Source: Clostridia bacterium
GTDB lineage: Bacteria; Bacillota; Clostridia; Lachnospirales; Lachnospiraceae
Assembly: GCA_021201905.1 (NCBI GenBank)
Contig: JAJQEA010000405.1
Location: 1 to 37,716 of the forward strand
Reading direction: 5' to 3'
DNA length: 37,716 nucleotides
This document shows, piece after piece, positions 1 to 7,014 of the stretch. Within the stretch, counting starts at the first letter, position 1. Each line of letters begins with the position of its first letter. The position numbers and the translations under genes were made by a program. The notes beneath the pieces were generated by a model that saw only the letters and a list, made by a program, of their open reading frames with translations, was not told the origin of the DNA and made no database searches.

Positions 1-2
1 CA

Positions 3-428
3 GATGAATTACTCATAGAATTAAACAAGGGTAATTTTACGATGTTCAATTATGACTATGAGGGTAATGAATGCCATTTGGAATTGAAAGATGATTTTGA
101 AATCATGCTACAGTTGTCTAATGGAGTATTATCAAAACAACGTATTGAGCTGTTAAAACATGTATTACAAAATTATGAAAAGTACACATTCTTAGCAATT
201 AAACAATTAAAATCATTCAATATTGATATCGGAGATAATTACTTTTCCTATGGTGTCTATATTGGAGAATATAGTTTTGGAAGTCACGGCATTCATATAT
301 TCGATGGTTTCACAGTTAGCTTAAAAAGGGAAATAGGGGAAGCCGATGATTATCTTAATATGAGAGTGTACACGGTTCAGTTCAAAAATGATGGTTGGCC
401 GCTAGGTATTGATTTGTGGTTTGAATGA
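3..428 (+). CDS. Hypothetical protein, 5' end outside window
   Basis: The reading frame is open from base 3 with no stop before the first ATG at 42, and that ATG has no ribosome binding site, so the true start probably lies upstream of the window. The visible part (about 141 residues, ending in IDLWFE) is acidic and rich in aromatic residues, with no signal peptide or membrane segment. I do not recognise the family. Size and composition resemble the small immunity-like proteins often seen in such arrays, but that is only an impression. It is the first gene of the same-strand array and is followed at once by a repeat site. Confidence 0.6.
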   Translation, partial: DELLIELNKGNFTMFNYDYEGNECHLELKDDFEIMLQLSNGVLSKQRIELLKHVLQNYEKYTFLAIKQLKSFNIDIGDNYFSYGVYIGEYSFGSHGIHIFDGFTVSLKREIGEADDYLNMRVYTVQFKNDGWPLGIDLWFE

Positions 429-476
429 TAATTTATTGGACGGTTAAATAGAACATAAAATCGGAATTGATGGAGG
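427..476 (+). repeat. Cassette-junction repeat, site 1
   Basis: Lies between the first gene and the DUF1989 gene. The right arm ACATAAAATCGGAATT is well conserved and runs into GGAGG. The left arm keeps only ATAATTTATTGG, without TTCC. Confidence 0.6.
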
Positions 477-484
477 CGAGGATA

Positions 485-1063
485 GTGAGTAAAGAGTATA
501 TAATACCAGCGTGTTCAGGAATAAAAATTGATGTTCAGCAAGGACAAAATATTACAGTGGTTGACATTGAGGGCGGTCAAGTGGTTGATTTTTTTGCAGA
601 AGTGACGGATAAACCGAATGAATTTCTTTCAACCGGAGTGACGATTGACTGTAATGAATCTTTAAAATTAAAAATTGGGGATACTATTTATACAAACTTA
701 TATACACCTATGATGGAAGTTCTTTCTGATGATGTTGGCGAACATGATTTATTACACCCATGTTGCCGACCGGAAATGTATGATTATTTCTACCATAATG
801 GTAAAGGACATCGGAACTGTTTCGATAATATCAATAATGCCCTCAAAGAACAACGGCCAATTATTACACCTGTCAATCTATTTATGCACACGAAAATCAA
901 TACTAACGGCAAAATCACAGTAGAAAAGCCTATTTCTGAAGCTGGAGATAAAATTATATTAAAAGCATTGTTGAATGTCACATTGGGAATTGCCGCTTGC
1001 AGTGTTTCTGAAAGCCAATGCAATGGTGACAAATGTTCACCTGTAAAAGTAATCGTTGACTAA
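485..1063 (+). CDS. DUF1989 / urea carboxylase-associated family protein
   Basis: 193 residues from a GTG start chosen because GGAGG at 472-476 lies 8 nt upstream; in-frame TTG (467) and ATG (470) starts lie upstream of or overlap that site. The family pattern is clear: a glycine-rich strand with GGQVVDFFAEV, then FLSTGVTIDCNESLKLKIGDTIYTN, the HDLLHPCCRPE motif, an NLFMH motif near two thirds, and a C-terminal CNGDKCSP. The Cys and His residues in these motifs are likely metal ligands. Relatives sit beside urea carboxylase and similar nitrogen genes, but no such partner is present here, so the substrate is unknown. It is a stand-alone cargo gene with its own upstream repeat. Confidence 0.85.
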   Translation: MSKEYIIPACSGIKIDVQQGQNITVVDIEGGQVVDFFAEVTDKPNEFLSTGVTIDCNESLKLKIGDTIYTNLYTPMMEVLSDDVGEHDLLHPCCRPEMYDYFYHNGKGHRNCFDNINNALKEQRPIITPVNLFMHTKINTNGKITVEKPISEAGDKIILKALLNVTLGIAACSVSESQCNGDKCSPVKVIVD

Positions 1064-1068
1064 CGCAA

Positions 1069-1105
1069 AATTCCATTTGTAAGCTGACGATTTAAACATA
1101 AGGAG
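1069..1105 (+). repeat. Cassette-junction repeat, site 2 (divergent)
   Basis: Contains AATTCCATTTGTAAGCTGAC followed by GATTTAAACATAAGGAG. The left arm TTCCATTTGT and the internal AGCTGA are recognisable; the right arm is degenerate. Confidence 0.45.
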
Positions 1106-1118
1106 AATAGAATCGTAA

Positions 1119-1532
1119 ATGAAAACTATAGAGAATACAAATAACACTTATTTTGAACGTTTTGCATTTGGTGACAATCCTGAAATGGCAGACGAGCTTT
1201 TAGCTCTGGTGCTTTCCGGAAAGAAAACTGCTACAGTTTCAGTTGTATTGGAAAATGAACAGGCACCAAGTGTTGGTGACTTATCCCTGGTACTTGATGG
1301 GCATGGTGACCCAGCCTGTGTGATAAAAACAGTGTATCTTGAAACTATCAAGTTTTGCGACCTGACTTGGGATATGGTAAAGCTTGAGGGTGAGGACGAA
1401 ACCTTTGAACAATGGAAAGCGGGTAATATACGCTATTGGACGAGAGATGCTGCAAAGCGTAGTTATACTTTTACAGAACAAACACCTATTACTTATGAAC
1501 GTTTTGAAGTTGTCGAAGTATTTAACAACTAA
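1119..1532 (+). CDS. ASCH domain protein
   Basis: 137 residues with the ASCH fold pattern: an N-terminal helix (FGDNPEMADELLALVLSG), the signature GKKTATVS near residues 34-41, a strand with VGDLSLVLD, and a later WTRDA segment. ASCH domains form a small beta-barrel related to PUA that is thought to bind RNA or nucleotides, and some members hydrolyse modified nucleosides. Nothing here fixes a substrate. A Shine-Dalgarno AAGGAG lies 13 nt before the ATG, rather far. It is a single cargo gene between two repeat sites. Confidence 0.85.
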   Translation: MKTIENTNNTYFERFAFGDNPEMADELLALVLSGKKTATVSVVLENEQAPSVGDLSLVLDGHGDPACVIKTVYLETIKFCDLTWDMVKLEGEDETFEQWKAGNIRYWTRDAAKRSYTFTEQTPITYERFEVVEVFNN

Positions 1533-1539
1533 AAGGGTT

Positions 1540-1574
1540 ATAACTTTCAGTCTGCAGGAAGAAAAAATCTTAAT
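1540..1574 (+). repeat. Cassette-junction repeat, site 3 (weak)
   Basis: ATAACTTTCAGTCTGCAGGA then AGAAAAAATCTT resembles site 9 (4482-4522). The conventional right arm is absent. The next 60 bases to the following gene hold only a ribosome binding site. Confidence 0.35.
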
Positions 1575-1634
1575 TCGTGGGGAAATTCTACTAAAGGAAA
1601 ATCGCAGTTTGTACAAAGAAGGTGGTGAAAGAAA

Positions 1635-2153
1635 ATGCTAATTAGCGATGATACAGAATATAACGCTATTTGGAATAAGGTCTATGATAAGTTGAATTTT
1701 AAGCCGTCTTGTGAATATAGAGGCCATTCTTTAGAAGGCACATTGCCATTTGAAATAGACTCTCCATACTCAATTTATGCAATAGAAAATATGAATGAGA
1801 GCCAAATGGACCAAATGGACGATTTAATCAGAAAATGTCTGATTTGTTGTACATCAGATGATAGAAAATGGTATGCGTTAGACTGGCACCACAGTGCATT
1901 TGTATTCAGTCCATATAATATTCAAGAACAACAAGATATGTGGGTTGATGATGAGAGATATTCAAGAGGCGGATATAATGCCTTTTTTCCATCATTTTAT
2001 CCGGATGGGGATTACTATTTTTTTATCGACGAAAAATTTGAAAACGGGTATTTAGGTCATCCGCGGAGACAAGAAGTTTGGGTGTTCGGCTCAGTATTGC
2101 AGAATGAAATTAAAAAAATATATACAGATATAGGTTGGAAACCCATTAAATAA
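1635..2153 (+). CDS. DUF2716 family protein
   Basis: 172 residues, soluble. It matches what I know of DUF2716: a central YALDWHHSAFVFSP segment, followed by FPSFYPDGDYYFFI and YLGHPRRQEVWVFG toward the C-terminus. The family has no established biochemical role; members are common as single genes in Firmicutes and Actinobacteria. The ATG at 1635 is preceded by AAGGTGGTG. It is an independent cargo gene followed by a well-formed repeat. Confidence 0.75.
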   Translation: MLISDDTEYNAIWNKVYDKLNFKPSCEYRGHSLEGTLPFEIDSPYSIYAIENMNESQMDQMDDLIRKCLICCTSDDRKWYALDWHHSAFVFSPYNIQEQQDMWVDDERYSRGGYNAFFPSFYPDGDYYFFIDEKFENGYLGHPRRQEVWVFGSVLQNEIKKIYTDIGWKPIK

Positions 2154-2207
2154 ATTCCTATTTTTTGAGGAGCTAAGTACAACGCAAAATCGGAATTTTT
2201 TAAGGAG
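2152..2207 (+). repeat. Cassette-junction repeat, site 4
   Basis: Near-consensus: AAATTCCTATTTTTTGAGG, an AGCTAAGTAC centre, then AACGCAAAATCGGAATTTTT ending in AAGGAGG, which is the Shine-Dalgarno of the next gene. TTCC and GGAA form the outer pair. Confidence 0.8.
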
Positions 2208-2216
2208 GCAATAAGT

Positions 2217-2618
2217 ATGGATAACCTTGCCATTCACTTTCTTAATGATGATAAGCAACTGGTCACGCAAGAAGCAGTAAATAAATTGATTTTCAATATT
2301 CGCAACAATCAGATTTCAAATGCGTGGCTGGCTTTGGATGAATATGGTGAGGAGGACTTTCTCTCTGTGGATATTGCGAATAGATGGGTGGCACTTGCCT
2401 TTAATACATGGGACGAGAATGGGATTGCTCATATGTATCAGCCAATTAATCAGAAGTATGAGGACTCCCAAGAGGATGCGCCTGTAAATATTGGAAGTCA
2501 AACGCCAGTTTTAAAGCGAAATGCGTTAGATGATTTAGACTTGGCAGCAGAATGTGTCCTGCATTTTGCCAAAACCGGAGAGTTGTATCCTAATTTAAAG
2601 TGGGAAGAAGCAGAATAA
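2217..2618 (+). CDS. Hypothetical protein, immunity-protein-like
   Basis: 133 residues, acidic, no signal or membrane segment. A run of strands in the first half contains ISNAWLALDEYGEEDFLSVD and WVALAFNTWDENGIAHMYQP; the C-terminal half is helical and ends PNLKWEEAE. The overall look is that of Imm1-type immunity proteins, a weak resemblance made by eye. No toxin gene is adjacent. The start has an ideal AAGGAGG supplied by the upstream repeat. Confidence 0.55.
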   Translation: MDNLAIHFLNDDKQLVTQEAVNKLIFNIRNNQISNAWLALDEYGEEDFLSVDIANRWVALAFNTWDENGIAHMYQPINQKYEDSQEDAPVNIGSQTPVLKRNALDDLDLAAECVLHFAKTGELYPNLKWEEAE

Positions 2619-2620
2619 AG

Positions 2621-2679
2621 CATTCCTCAACTTCATGTTTATCGAGGATATGAACAGTGCGGTAAAGCAGAATTTGAGG
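2621..2679 (+). repeat. Cassette-junction repeat, site 5
   Basis: ATTCCTCAACTTCATGTTTA, then TCGAGGATATGAACAGTGCG and GTAAAGCAGAATTTGAGG. The GAATTTGAGG right edge provides the Shine-Dalgarno of the downstream acetyltransferase. Confidence 0.6.
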
Positions 2680-2686
2680 TATGAAA

Positions 2687-3211
2687 ATGGTAAGAGAATT
2701 TTTTATGCAAACAGAAAGAATTGGATTCTCAAAATGGCAAGAGGACGATTTGACTTTGGCAGAAACGCTGTGGGGAAATCAACAGGTTACACAATATATC
2801 TGTGCCAGTGGAAAGTTTAGCATGCAGGATATAAAAAATCGACTGAGTAAAGAAATAATCACTGGAAAAACACAAAACATGGAATATTGGCCTATTTTTG
2901 ATATTATCACAAATGAGTTTATTGGCTGTTGTGGACTACGCCCCTATAAGGGAAAAGAATACGAAAATGGCATTCATCTTCTTCCGGAATTTTGGGGAAA
3001 AGGTTATGCGTCAGAAGCCCTTACTGCTGTAATCAAATACGCTTTTACAATATTGGAAGCGGAGAAATTATTTGCTGGGCATAATCCAAAGAACATCAAA
3101 TCCAGACGACTTCTCAATAGATTGGGTTTTACATATATAGGGGATGAGTTTTATGCTCCTACGGGACTATATCACCCATCTTACGAATTAAAGAATAACA
3201 AGAAGTCATAG
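2687..3211 (+). CDS. GNAT N-acetyltransferase (RimJ/RimL-like)
   Basis: 174 residues from the ATG at 2687, preferred over 2681 because GAGG at 2676-2679 sits 7 nt before it. It has the Acetyltransf_3 layout: a first strand with a substrate-side helix, a central strand ending IGCCGLRPYKG, and the acetyl-CoA pyrophosphate loop seen as PEFWGKGYASEAL, followed by the NPKNIKSRRLLNRLGF helix-strand typical of the family C-terminus. It would transfer acetyl from acetyl-CoA to an amine; the acceptor is unknown. Full length for the family. Confidence 0.85.
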   Translation: MVREFFMQTERIGFSKWQEDDLTLAETLWGNQQVTQYICASGKFSMQDIKNRLSKEIITGKTQNMEYWPIFDIITNEFIGCCGLRPYKGKEYENGIHLLPEFWGKGYASEALTAVIKYAFTILEAEKLFAGHNPKNIKSRRLLNRLGFTYIGDEFYAPTGLYHPSYELKNNKKS

Positions 3212-3275
3212 ATAGTATCCAGTTTATAGGGAAGCTGAACCGTGCGGCAAAAACGGAATTTGTTTGCAAAAGGAG
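3211..3275 (+). repeat. Cassette-junction repeat, site 6
   Basis: TATCCAGTTTATAGGGAAGC, TGAACCGTGCGGC, then AAAAACGGAATTTG, followed by an AAGGAG at 3270. Both arms are recognisable. Confidence 0.7.
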
Positions 3276-3290
3276 TAAGGAGTATAGAAC

Positions 3291-3449
3291 ATGATTAGAA
3301 AATTACGGGATGAAGATATAAATAGAGTTGCAGATATTTGGTTAGCTATTTCTTTCACTGCTTTAAAATTGTCTTTCCAATATTTTGCAGAAATAAAGTC
3401 ATGGGCTTTTACATTGGTAAAAATACCGGAGAAAAAGAATATGCAATGA
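3291..3449 (+). pseudogene. GNAT acetyltransferase, internally deleted remnant
   Basis: A 52-codon frame begins MIRKLRDEDINRVADIWL, the usual N-terminus of a class of single-domain GNAT enzymes of about 150 residues, and then runs into short sequence without the acetyl-CoA loop before stopping at 3447. It has a ribosome binding site and is flanked by repeat sites, so it occupies a full cassette position. The missing two thirds point to deletion inside the cassette. The truncated product should be inactive. Confidence 0.65.
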
Positions 3450-3470
3450 TATGGAAGCGGTAATATGAAA

Positions 3471-3507
3471 AGCGGTTGATAGGGGTTCATAAATCAGAAT
3501 TTAAGGA
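3471..3507 (+). repeat. Cassette-junction repeat, site 7 (right half)
   Basis: AGCGGTTGATAGGGGTTCAT then AAATCAGAATTTAAGGAG. The right arm is degenerate (CAGAA for CGGAA); the left arm is not clear. Confidence 0.45.
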
Positions 3508-3518
3508 GATATGGAAAC

Positions 3519-4049
3519 ATGAGAAAAATCAGTTTATTTATTGCAATGAGCCTTGACGGATATATCGCAGACAGCAAGGGCGGTGTTGATTGGCTGGCCG
3601 GACAGGGCAATGACGATGAGAACATCGATGCATATTCCGATTTTGTGAAAGATATTGATACTGTTTTGATGGGATGGAATACCTATCATCAAATTATCAC
3701 TGAGCTTTCGCCCAACGAATGGATTTATGGTGACTTTACCACTTATGTCGTGACACATAGCAAACATATATCCTCTGATATAATCCGTTTTACTGATGTA
3801 AGCCCGGTTGAAACGGTAAAGAAACTACGAGAAGAAAACGGAAAAGATGTCTGGATATGTGGCGGTGCAAATCTTATTCAGCAATTGGTGAGGGAAGATT
3901 TGATTGATTGCTATTACATCACAGTCATTCCCACAATTTTAGGTTCAGGCATTCGGCTTTTTGAAAACGCCGGCCATGAAATAAAGTTGAGATTACTCAA
4001 AACGCAAACATATAATGGTATGATAGATTTAATCTATATGCGAAGATAA
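3519..4049 (+). CDS. Dihydrofolate reductase family protein (RibD C-terminal domain)
   Basis: 176 residues, full length for the stand-alone RibD_C/YwjB-like group. It begins with the strand KISLFIAMSLDGYIA, then a WL motif after GGVDW, the DTVLMGWNTYHQI helix, and VWICGGANLIQQLVREDLID, which forms the NADPH-binding glycine turn, before ITVIPTILGSGIRLF. These are the conserved elements of the fold. Such proteins reduce pterin-like or unknown substrates with NADPH. It is not beside folate or riboflavin genes. Confidence 0.87.
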   Translation: MRKISLFIAMSLDGYIADSKGGVDWLAGQGNDDENIDAYSDFVKDIDTVLMGWNTYHQIITELSPNEWIYGDFTTYVVTHSKHISSDIIRFTDVSPVETVKKLREENGKDVWICGGANLIQQLVREDLIDCYYITVIPTILGSGIRLFENAGHEIKLRLLKTQTYNGMIDLIYMRR

Positions 4050-4082
4050 CTTCCGGTTTATTGAACTAATAACCTATGGAGG
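4046..4082 (+). repeat. Cassette-junction repeat, site 8 (short form)
   Basis: ATAACTTCCGGTTTATTGAA then CTAATAACCTATGGAGG. Perfect left arm; the right arm appears deleted. Confidence 0.65.
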
Positions 4083-4086
4083 AAAA

Positions 4087-4485
4087 ATGTTAGATAATAT
4101 TTGGAAAGAAATGATAACGGCGGCACAAGCTGTTCGTAAAGCAAGAAAAATATCTGATTATATTGAAGCTGGTGCAGTCAGTGCAGCGGTGTTGTCAGCC
4201 ACTGGGGCAATCTATACGGGTGTTTGCATTGACACGTGCAGCACACTGGGAATTTGCGCAGAGAGAAATGCAATATTCAATATGATCACCAATGGTGAGC
4301 AGGAAATAACAAGGGTTCTTGCCATTATGCCGGATGGGAAAAATGGAGCGCCGTGTGGTGCCTGTCGTGAACTGATGGTTCAGCTGATGCCGTATAAATA
4401 CAAAGAAATTGAAGTTCTGATGGATTATGATTCTGAACGAATTGTGGCATTGGGTGATCTGACACCTGAATGGTGGATTAGATAA
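4087..4485 (+). CDS. Cytidine deaminase-like zinc hydrolase
   Basis: 132 residues. The zinc site of the cytidine deaminase superfamily is complete: CAERNA (first Cys ligand with the catalytic Glu) at about residues 57-62 and PCGACRE at about 94-100 with the other two Cys. The N-terminal helix and the EAGAVSAAVLSATGAIYTGV strand pair fit the small tetrameric CDA and blasticidin-S-deaminase group. It should deaminate a cytidine-like base or nucleoside; the exact substrate cannot be read. It starts 5 nt after the GGAGG of the upstream repeat. Confidence 0.88.
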   Translation: MLDNIWKEMITAAQAVRKARKISDYIEAGAVSAAVLSATGAIYTGVCIDTCSTLGICAERNAIFNMITNGEQEITRVLAIMPDGKNGAPCGACRELMVQLMPYKYKEIEVLMDYDSERIVALGDLTPEWWIR

Positions 4486-4522
4486 CTTCCAGTTTATCTG
4501 GAAGAAAAATCTGGATTTGAGG
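4482..4522 (+). repeat. Cassette-junction repeat, site 9
   Basis: ATAACTTCCAGTTTATCTGG, then AAGAAAAATCTGGATTTGAGG. CTTCCAG and CTGGAAG form a perfect local hairpin with a 5-nt loop. Confidence 0.65.
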
Positions 4523-4532
4523 TAACCAGGAA

Positions 4533-4745
4533 ATGATAGAAATTAGAAAAGCAACGCAAGGGGGTGAAGGGATTGGTGGAAAACTAATTGAATTTGCAAT
4601 TCAAAATTTTGATGTCCGATATTTATGGGTATTAGAAAAAAATGAAAGAGCTGTGTCGTTTTATAAAAAACATGGTTTTCATTATAAAAATGAATGGCGA
4701 TATGAAGAGGGAACAACAGAACATCTTTTAAAGATGGAACGATAA
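4533..4745 (+). pseudogene. GNAT acetyltransferase with N-terminal/central deletion
   Basis: 70 residues. The first eight (MIEIRKAT) match a GNAT N-terminus, and the frame then jumps to the acetyl-CoA loop region (GEGIGGKLIEFAI) and the standard C-terminus with NERAVSFYKKHGF. Roughly 80 residues between these parts are missing compared with a 150-residue enzyme. The frame is kept, so a short protein could be made, but without the N-terminal strands it is unlikely to be catalytic. Confidence 0.65.
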
Positions 4746-4794
4746 CTTCCTATTTGTCAGGAAGTTGAACTGAACGCAAATGAGATTTGGAGGG
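4742..4794 (+). repeat. Cassette-junction repeat, site 10
   Basis: ATAACTTCCTATTTGTCAGG, AAGTTGAACTGAACGCAAAT, then GAGATTTGGAGGG. Central box GTTGAACTGAACGC is consensus. ACTTCCT/AGGAAGT can also pair locally. Confidence 0.75.
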
Positions 4795-4800
4795 ATAAAT

Positions 4801-5131
4801 ATGTTACTTGATTTTAACGAAATAAAGGAAATGACTGCGCCAGGAATGAATCATGGAACAGGTACAATGACAGCGAAAATATATATGGATGAACAAGGAA
4901 AAATCATACCTTGCTCAATTCATGCAGGTGGTTCCATCGGGCTGCATAAACACGAAACCAGTGATGATATTAATTATGTATTGTCTGGGAACGGGAAAGC
5001 AATTTGTGATGGAAAAGAAGAAATTTTAAGTGAGGGAATGTGCCATATTTGTAAAAAAGGGTTCTGAACACAGTATTCTCAATACAGGCAATGAAGATTT
5101 GATTATCCTTACAATCGTTGTAGAACGATAA
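4801..5131 (+). pseudogene. Cupin domain protein, frameshifted near the C-terminus
   Basis: Starts at ATG 4801, 6 nt after GGAGGG of the repeat. A small cupin is evident: HAGGSIGLHKHETSDDINYVLSGNG carries the His-rich motif 1. The frame stops at 5067 (CHICKKGF), but moving one base restores CHICKKGSEHSILNTGNEDL and an end at 5131, which is the expected motif 2 and C-terminus. The shift lies in the A6G3 run near 5052-5060, where one extra base would explain it. It could be a real mutation or a sequencing error; without it the protein would be about 109 residues. Confidence 0.75.
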
Positions 5132-5177
5132 CTTCCAGTTTATTGGGGAGTGAAATAAACGAGATATTGAGATTTGG
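5128..5177 (+). repeat. Cassette-junction repeat, site 11
   Basis: ATAACTTCCAGTTTATTGGG, GAGTGAAATAAACGAGATAT, TGAGATTTGG. GTTTATT pairs with AATAAAC, so the inner stem is present; the outer right arm is changed. Confidence 0.7.
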
Positions 5178-5211
5178 TAAGCATAATTACGCGATTAAGG
5201 AGTCTACATTT

Positions 5212-5652
5212 ATGATATGGCTTAAGTTAAACGATTGCCGTAATCAGATATATAAAGAATTAAGGTTATATACACCAAAAAATGAAAAGATATTATTGAA
5301 TTTCAATCCTCTCAAAATTTCCGAAGAGCCTAATTGGAATCCGTCATGGGAGGAATGGCATTGCTACGCTGTGCCTTTACGGATATATAGGCAGGATTAC
5401 GACTTATTAGTTGATTATTTCAATAGAGTATATCCACTTAAAAACGCATTTGACGGAACCTTAGAATCTGCTTTTGGTGTTTGTTTTGATAATTGGATCT
5501 GCAAAGACGATTGGCTTAAAATAATTTCTGAGATAGAACAAGATTTAGAGAATATGCCTGATGAAAAAAAGTTATTCTTTATGGCTTTTCTCGAATGGCT
5601 AAAGAATGCGCTTAATCATACCTCTATTATTGTTGTTGAGGGCAATCAATAA
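5212..5652 (+). CDS. Hypothetical protein
   Basis: 146 residues from the ATG at 5212, chosen because AAGGAG (5198-5203) sits 8 nt upstream; the longer frame would start inside the repeat. It is soluble, Trp-rich (WNPSWEEWHCYAVPL, FDNWICKDDWLKI) and acidic at the C-terminus, ending IIVVEGNQ. I do not recognise the family. Composition is similar to immunity-type proteins. It is followed by a repeat and then by a terminator. Confidence 0.65.
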   Translation: MIWLKLNDCRNQIYKELRLYTPKNEKILLNFNPLKISEEPNWNPSWEEWHCYAVPLRIYRQDYDLLVDYFNRVYPLKNAFDGTLESAFGVCFDNWICKDDWLKIISEIEQDLENMPDEKKLFFMAFLEWLKNALNHTSIIVVEGNQ

Positions 5653-5670
5653 TATTTCAACATACCTTAA

Positions 5671-5716
5671 GTAACTTCCGGCTTGTATGGTTATTAGGCA
5701 ACATGCAAAATCGGAA
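5671..5716 (+). repeat. Cassette-junction repeat, site 12
   Basis: GTAACTTCCGGCTTGTATGG, TTATTAGGCAACATGCAAAA, TCGGAA. TTCCG/CGGAA outer pair and GCAAAATCGGAA right arm are both intact. No gene follows directly; a terminator does. Confidence 0.75.
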
Positions 5717-5733
5717 AAACCGGATAAAACAAT

Positions 5734-5776
5734 AGGCCGCCTTCCCTAATCTTCCAGAGGACGGCCTGTGTTTTTT
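5734..5776 (+). terminator. Rho-independent terminator inside the array
   Basis: AGGCCG (5734-5739) pairs with CGGCCT (5762-5767), followed by TGTGTTTTTT. It would interrupt read-through between the 5212 gene and the next cassette. The stretch 5777-5890 after it holds only a short remnant (ATGGACGGATTTACC, eight codons) and no gene. Confidence 0.75.
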
Positions 5777-5890
5777 CATACCCCGCCCTGCGGCAGGTAA
5801 AAGGTGAGGATGGTAACATGGACGGATTTACCGTACTATGGTAAAATATTTGTTATAGAAACAGCTTCGCAACAAAGTATCTGGCACTTT

Positions 5891-5935
5891 GGGACAGAAT
5901 TGAATAAATGGAATAGAAATCGGTATTTTTTGAGG
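5891..5935 (+). repeat. Cassette-junction repeat, site 13 (right half)
   Basis: GGGACAGAATTGAATAAATG, GAATAGAAATCGGTATTTTT, TGAGG. The right arm AGAAATCGGTATTT matches the one at 7741. Confidence 0.55.
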
Positions 5936-5943
5936 TATATGCC

Positions 5944-6381
5944 ATGGAACTGATAAAAGAAGAAAAACCAGATGAGCAGGAATGGCAATGGTGCCTTGTG
6001 GGCAATATTGTTGGGGAACATATATCTGGGGAAAACCACGAATTAAAGTATGGAAATAAACAGTTCCGTCCACATGCAAAGGTATATATAAATTTAATCT
6101 ATGCTGGAATGGGCCATGAAAGCATACTTGTCATAGGTATTCCCAGGCATTCCTCCAGATACATAGAAATTGTAATCGCAAGAAAGTATGTAGAAAATTT
6201 CCGTCTGCAAAAAGTCTTCAAACCAGTCGTATTAAAACAAATGAACCAGTCGAAATGGAATTGGTGGGGAAATACCGATTCAGCCCGAGACCGCCTGATT
6301 CAGTTTCTTGAATGGATAAATCCGGCAGAAGCAGAAAAAGCAAAAAGTAAGTATATAAAACCCGGCTTACCGGAATGCTGA
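5944..6381 (+). CDS. Hypothetical protein
   Basis: 145 residues, soluble, with clusters of Trp (EWQWCLVGN near the N-terminus, KWNWWGNTDSARDRLIQF near residue 110) and a strand-rich middle (AKVYINLIYAGMGHESILVIG). I do not know the family. The first half looks like a strand-rich unit and the last 30 residues like an amphipathic helix ending AEAEKAKSKY. The start is supported by TGAGG 7 nt upstream, part of the preceding repeat. Confidence 0.65.
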   Translation: MELIKEEKPDEQEWQWCLVGNIVGEHISGENHELKYGNKQFRPHAKVYINLIYAGMGHESILVIGIPRHSSRYIEIVIARKYVENFRLQKVFKPVVLKQMNQSKWNWWGNTDSARDRLIQFLEWINPAEAEKAKSKYIKPGLPEC

Positions 6382-6472
6382 ACCGGACCTCAGCCTTATA
6401 GCTGGCTGGTTAAATGTTTCCAGCGGCTTTGCACGGCTGTTTGATAGCTTAACTTTATGGGGGTAAAACAGT

Positions 6473-6985
6473 ATGCCATCACAGAACACAAAAGAATCTG
6501 TAAAAGAGAGACGCATCTTCCGATATACCCGGGCTGATGCATGGGAATATACAATATCACAAGTGGATGTGATGGAAGGTGTGGAAAAAGGAAATGTTCG
6601 GTGCCTATATTTTAATACGCCTGGGATGCATGCCGACACAAACGTTGATTCCCTTATCATTACGATTAGCCAAAACTATATAGACATGATTAAGAATGCC
6701 ATGCTCGCCCACTTGGATGTCTGCAGATATAAGGAAATTGAATTTCCGATGGTGCTGGACGGGTTCATCAATACATTTGAATTTGCGCCTGAGGAATCCT
6801 TTTCCAACATAATTACTGTTTTCAACATTTTCGCATTCAGGGATGAGGCGAATGTGGGCATAGTGGGTAATCCGCCATATAAAGGGAAAGGGGTATTGGA
6901 TTTATATAATGATATCTCAAACATACTTTTGAAAAATGGGGTGAGCCAAAAGTATCTTGCGTTGGATTCCCAAGTTATTAAATAG
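6473..6985 (+). CDS. Hypothetical protein
   Basis: 170 residues, soluble, no signal peptide. It has a charged N-terminus (KESVKERRIFRYTRADAWEY) and a region of alternating strands and helices around ITISQNYIDMIKNAMLAHLD and VLDGFINTFEFAPEESF. No catalytic motif stands out and I cannot assign a family. The 91-bp spacer upstream (6382-6472) lacks the usual repeat and instead holds CAGC/GCTG-rich sequence that could fold, so this gene may have a different junction from its neighbours. Confidence 0.6.
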   Translation: MPSQNTKESVKERRIFRYTRADAWEYTISQVDVMEGVEKGNVRCLYFNTPGMHADTNVDSLIITISQNYIDMIKNAMLAHLDVCRYKEIEFPMVLDGFINTFEFAPEESFSNIITVFNIFAFRDEANVGIVGNPPYKGKGVLDLYNDISNILLKNGVSQKYLALDSQVIK

Positions 6986-7010
6986 AGTCTAATCGGAATG
7001 TTGGAGGAGG
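6985..7010 (+). repeat. Cassette-junction repeat, site 14 (right half only)
   Basis: AATAGAGTCTAATCGGAATG then TTGGAGGAGG. Only the AATCGGAA arm and the Shine-Dalgarno remain. Confidence 0.5.
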
Positions 7011-7014
7011 AACA

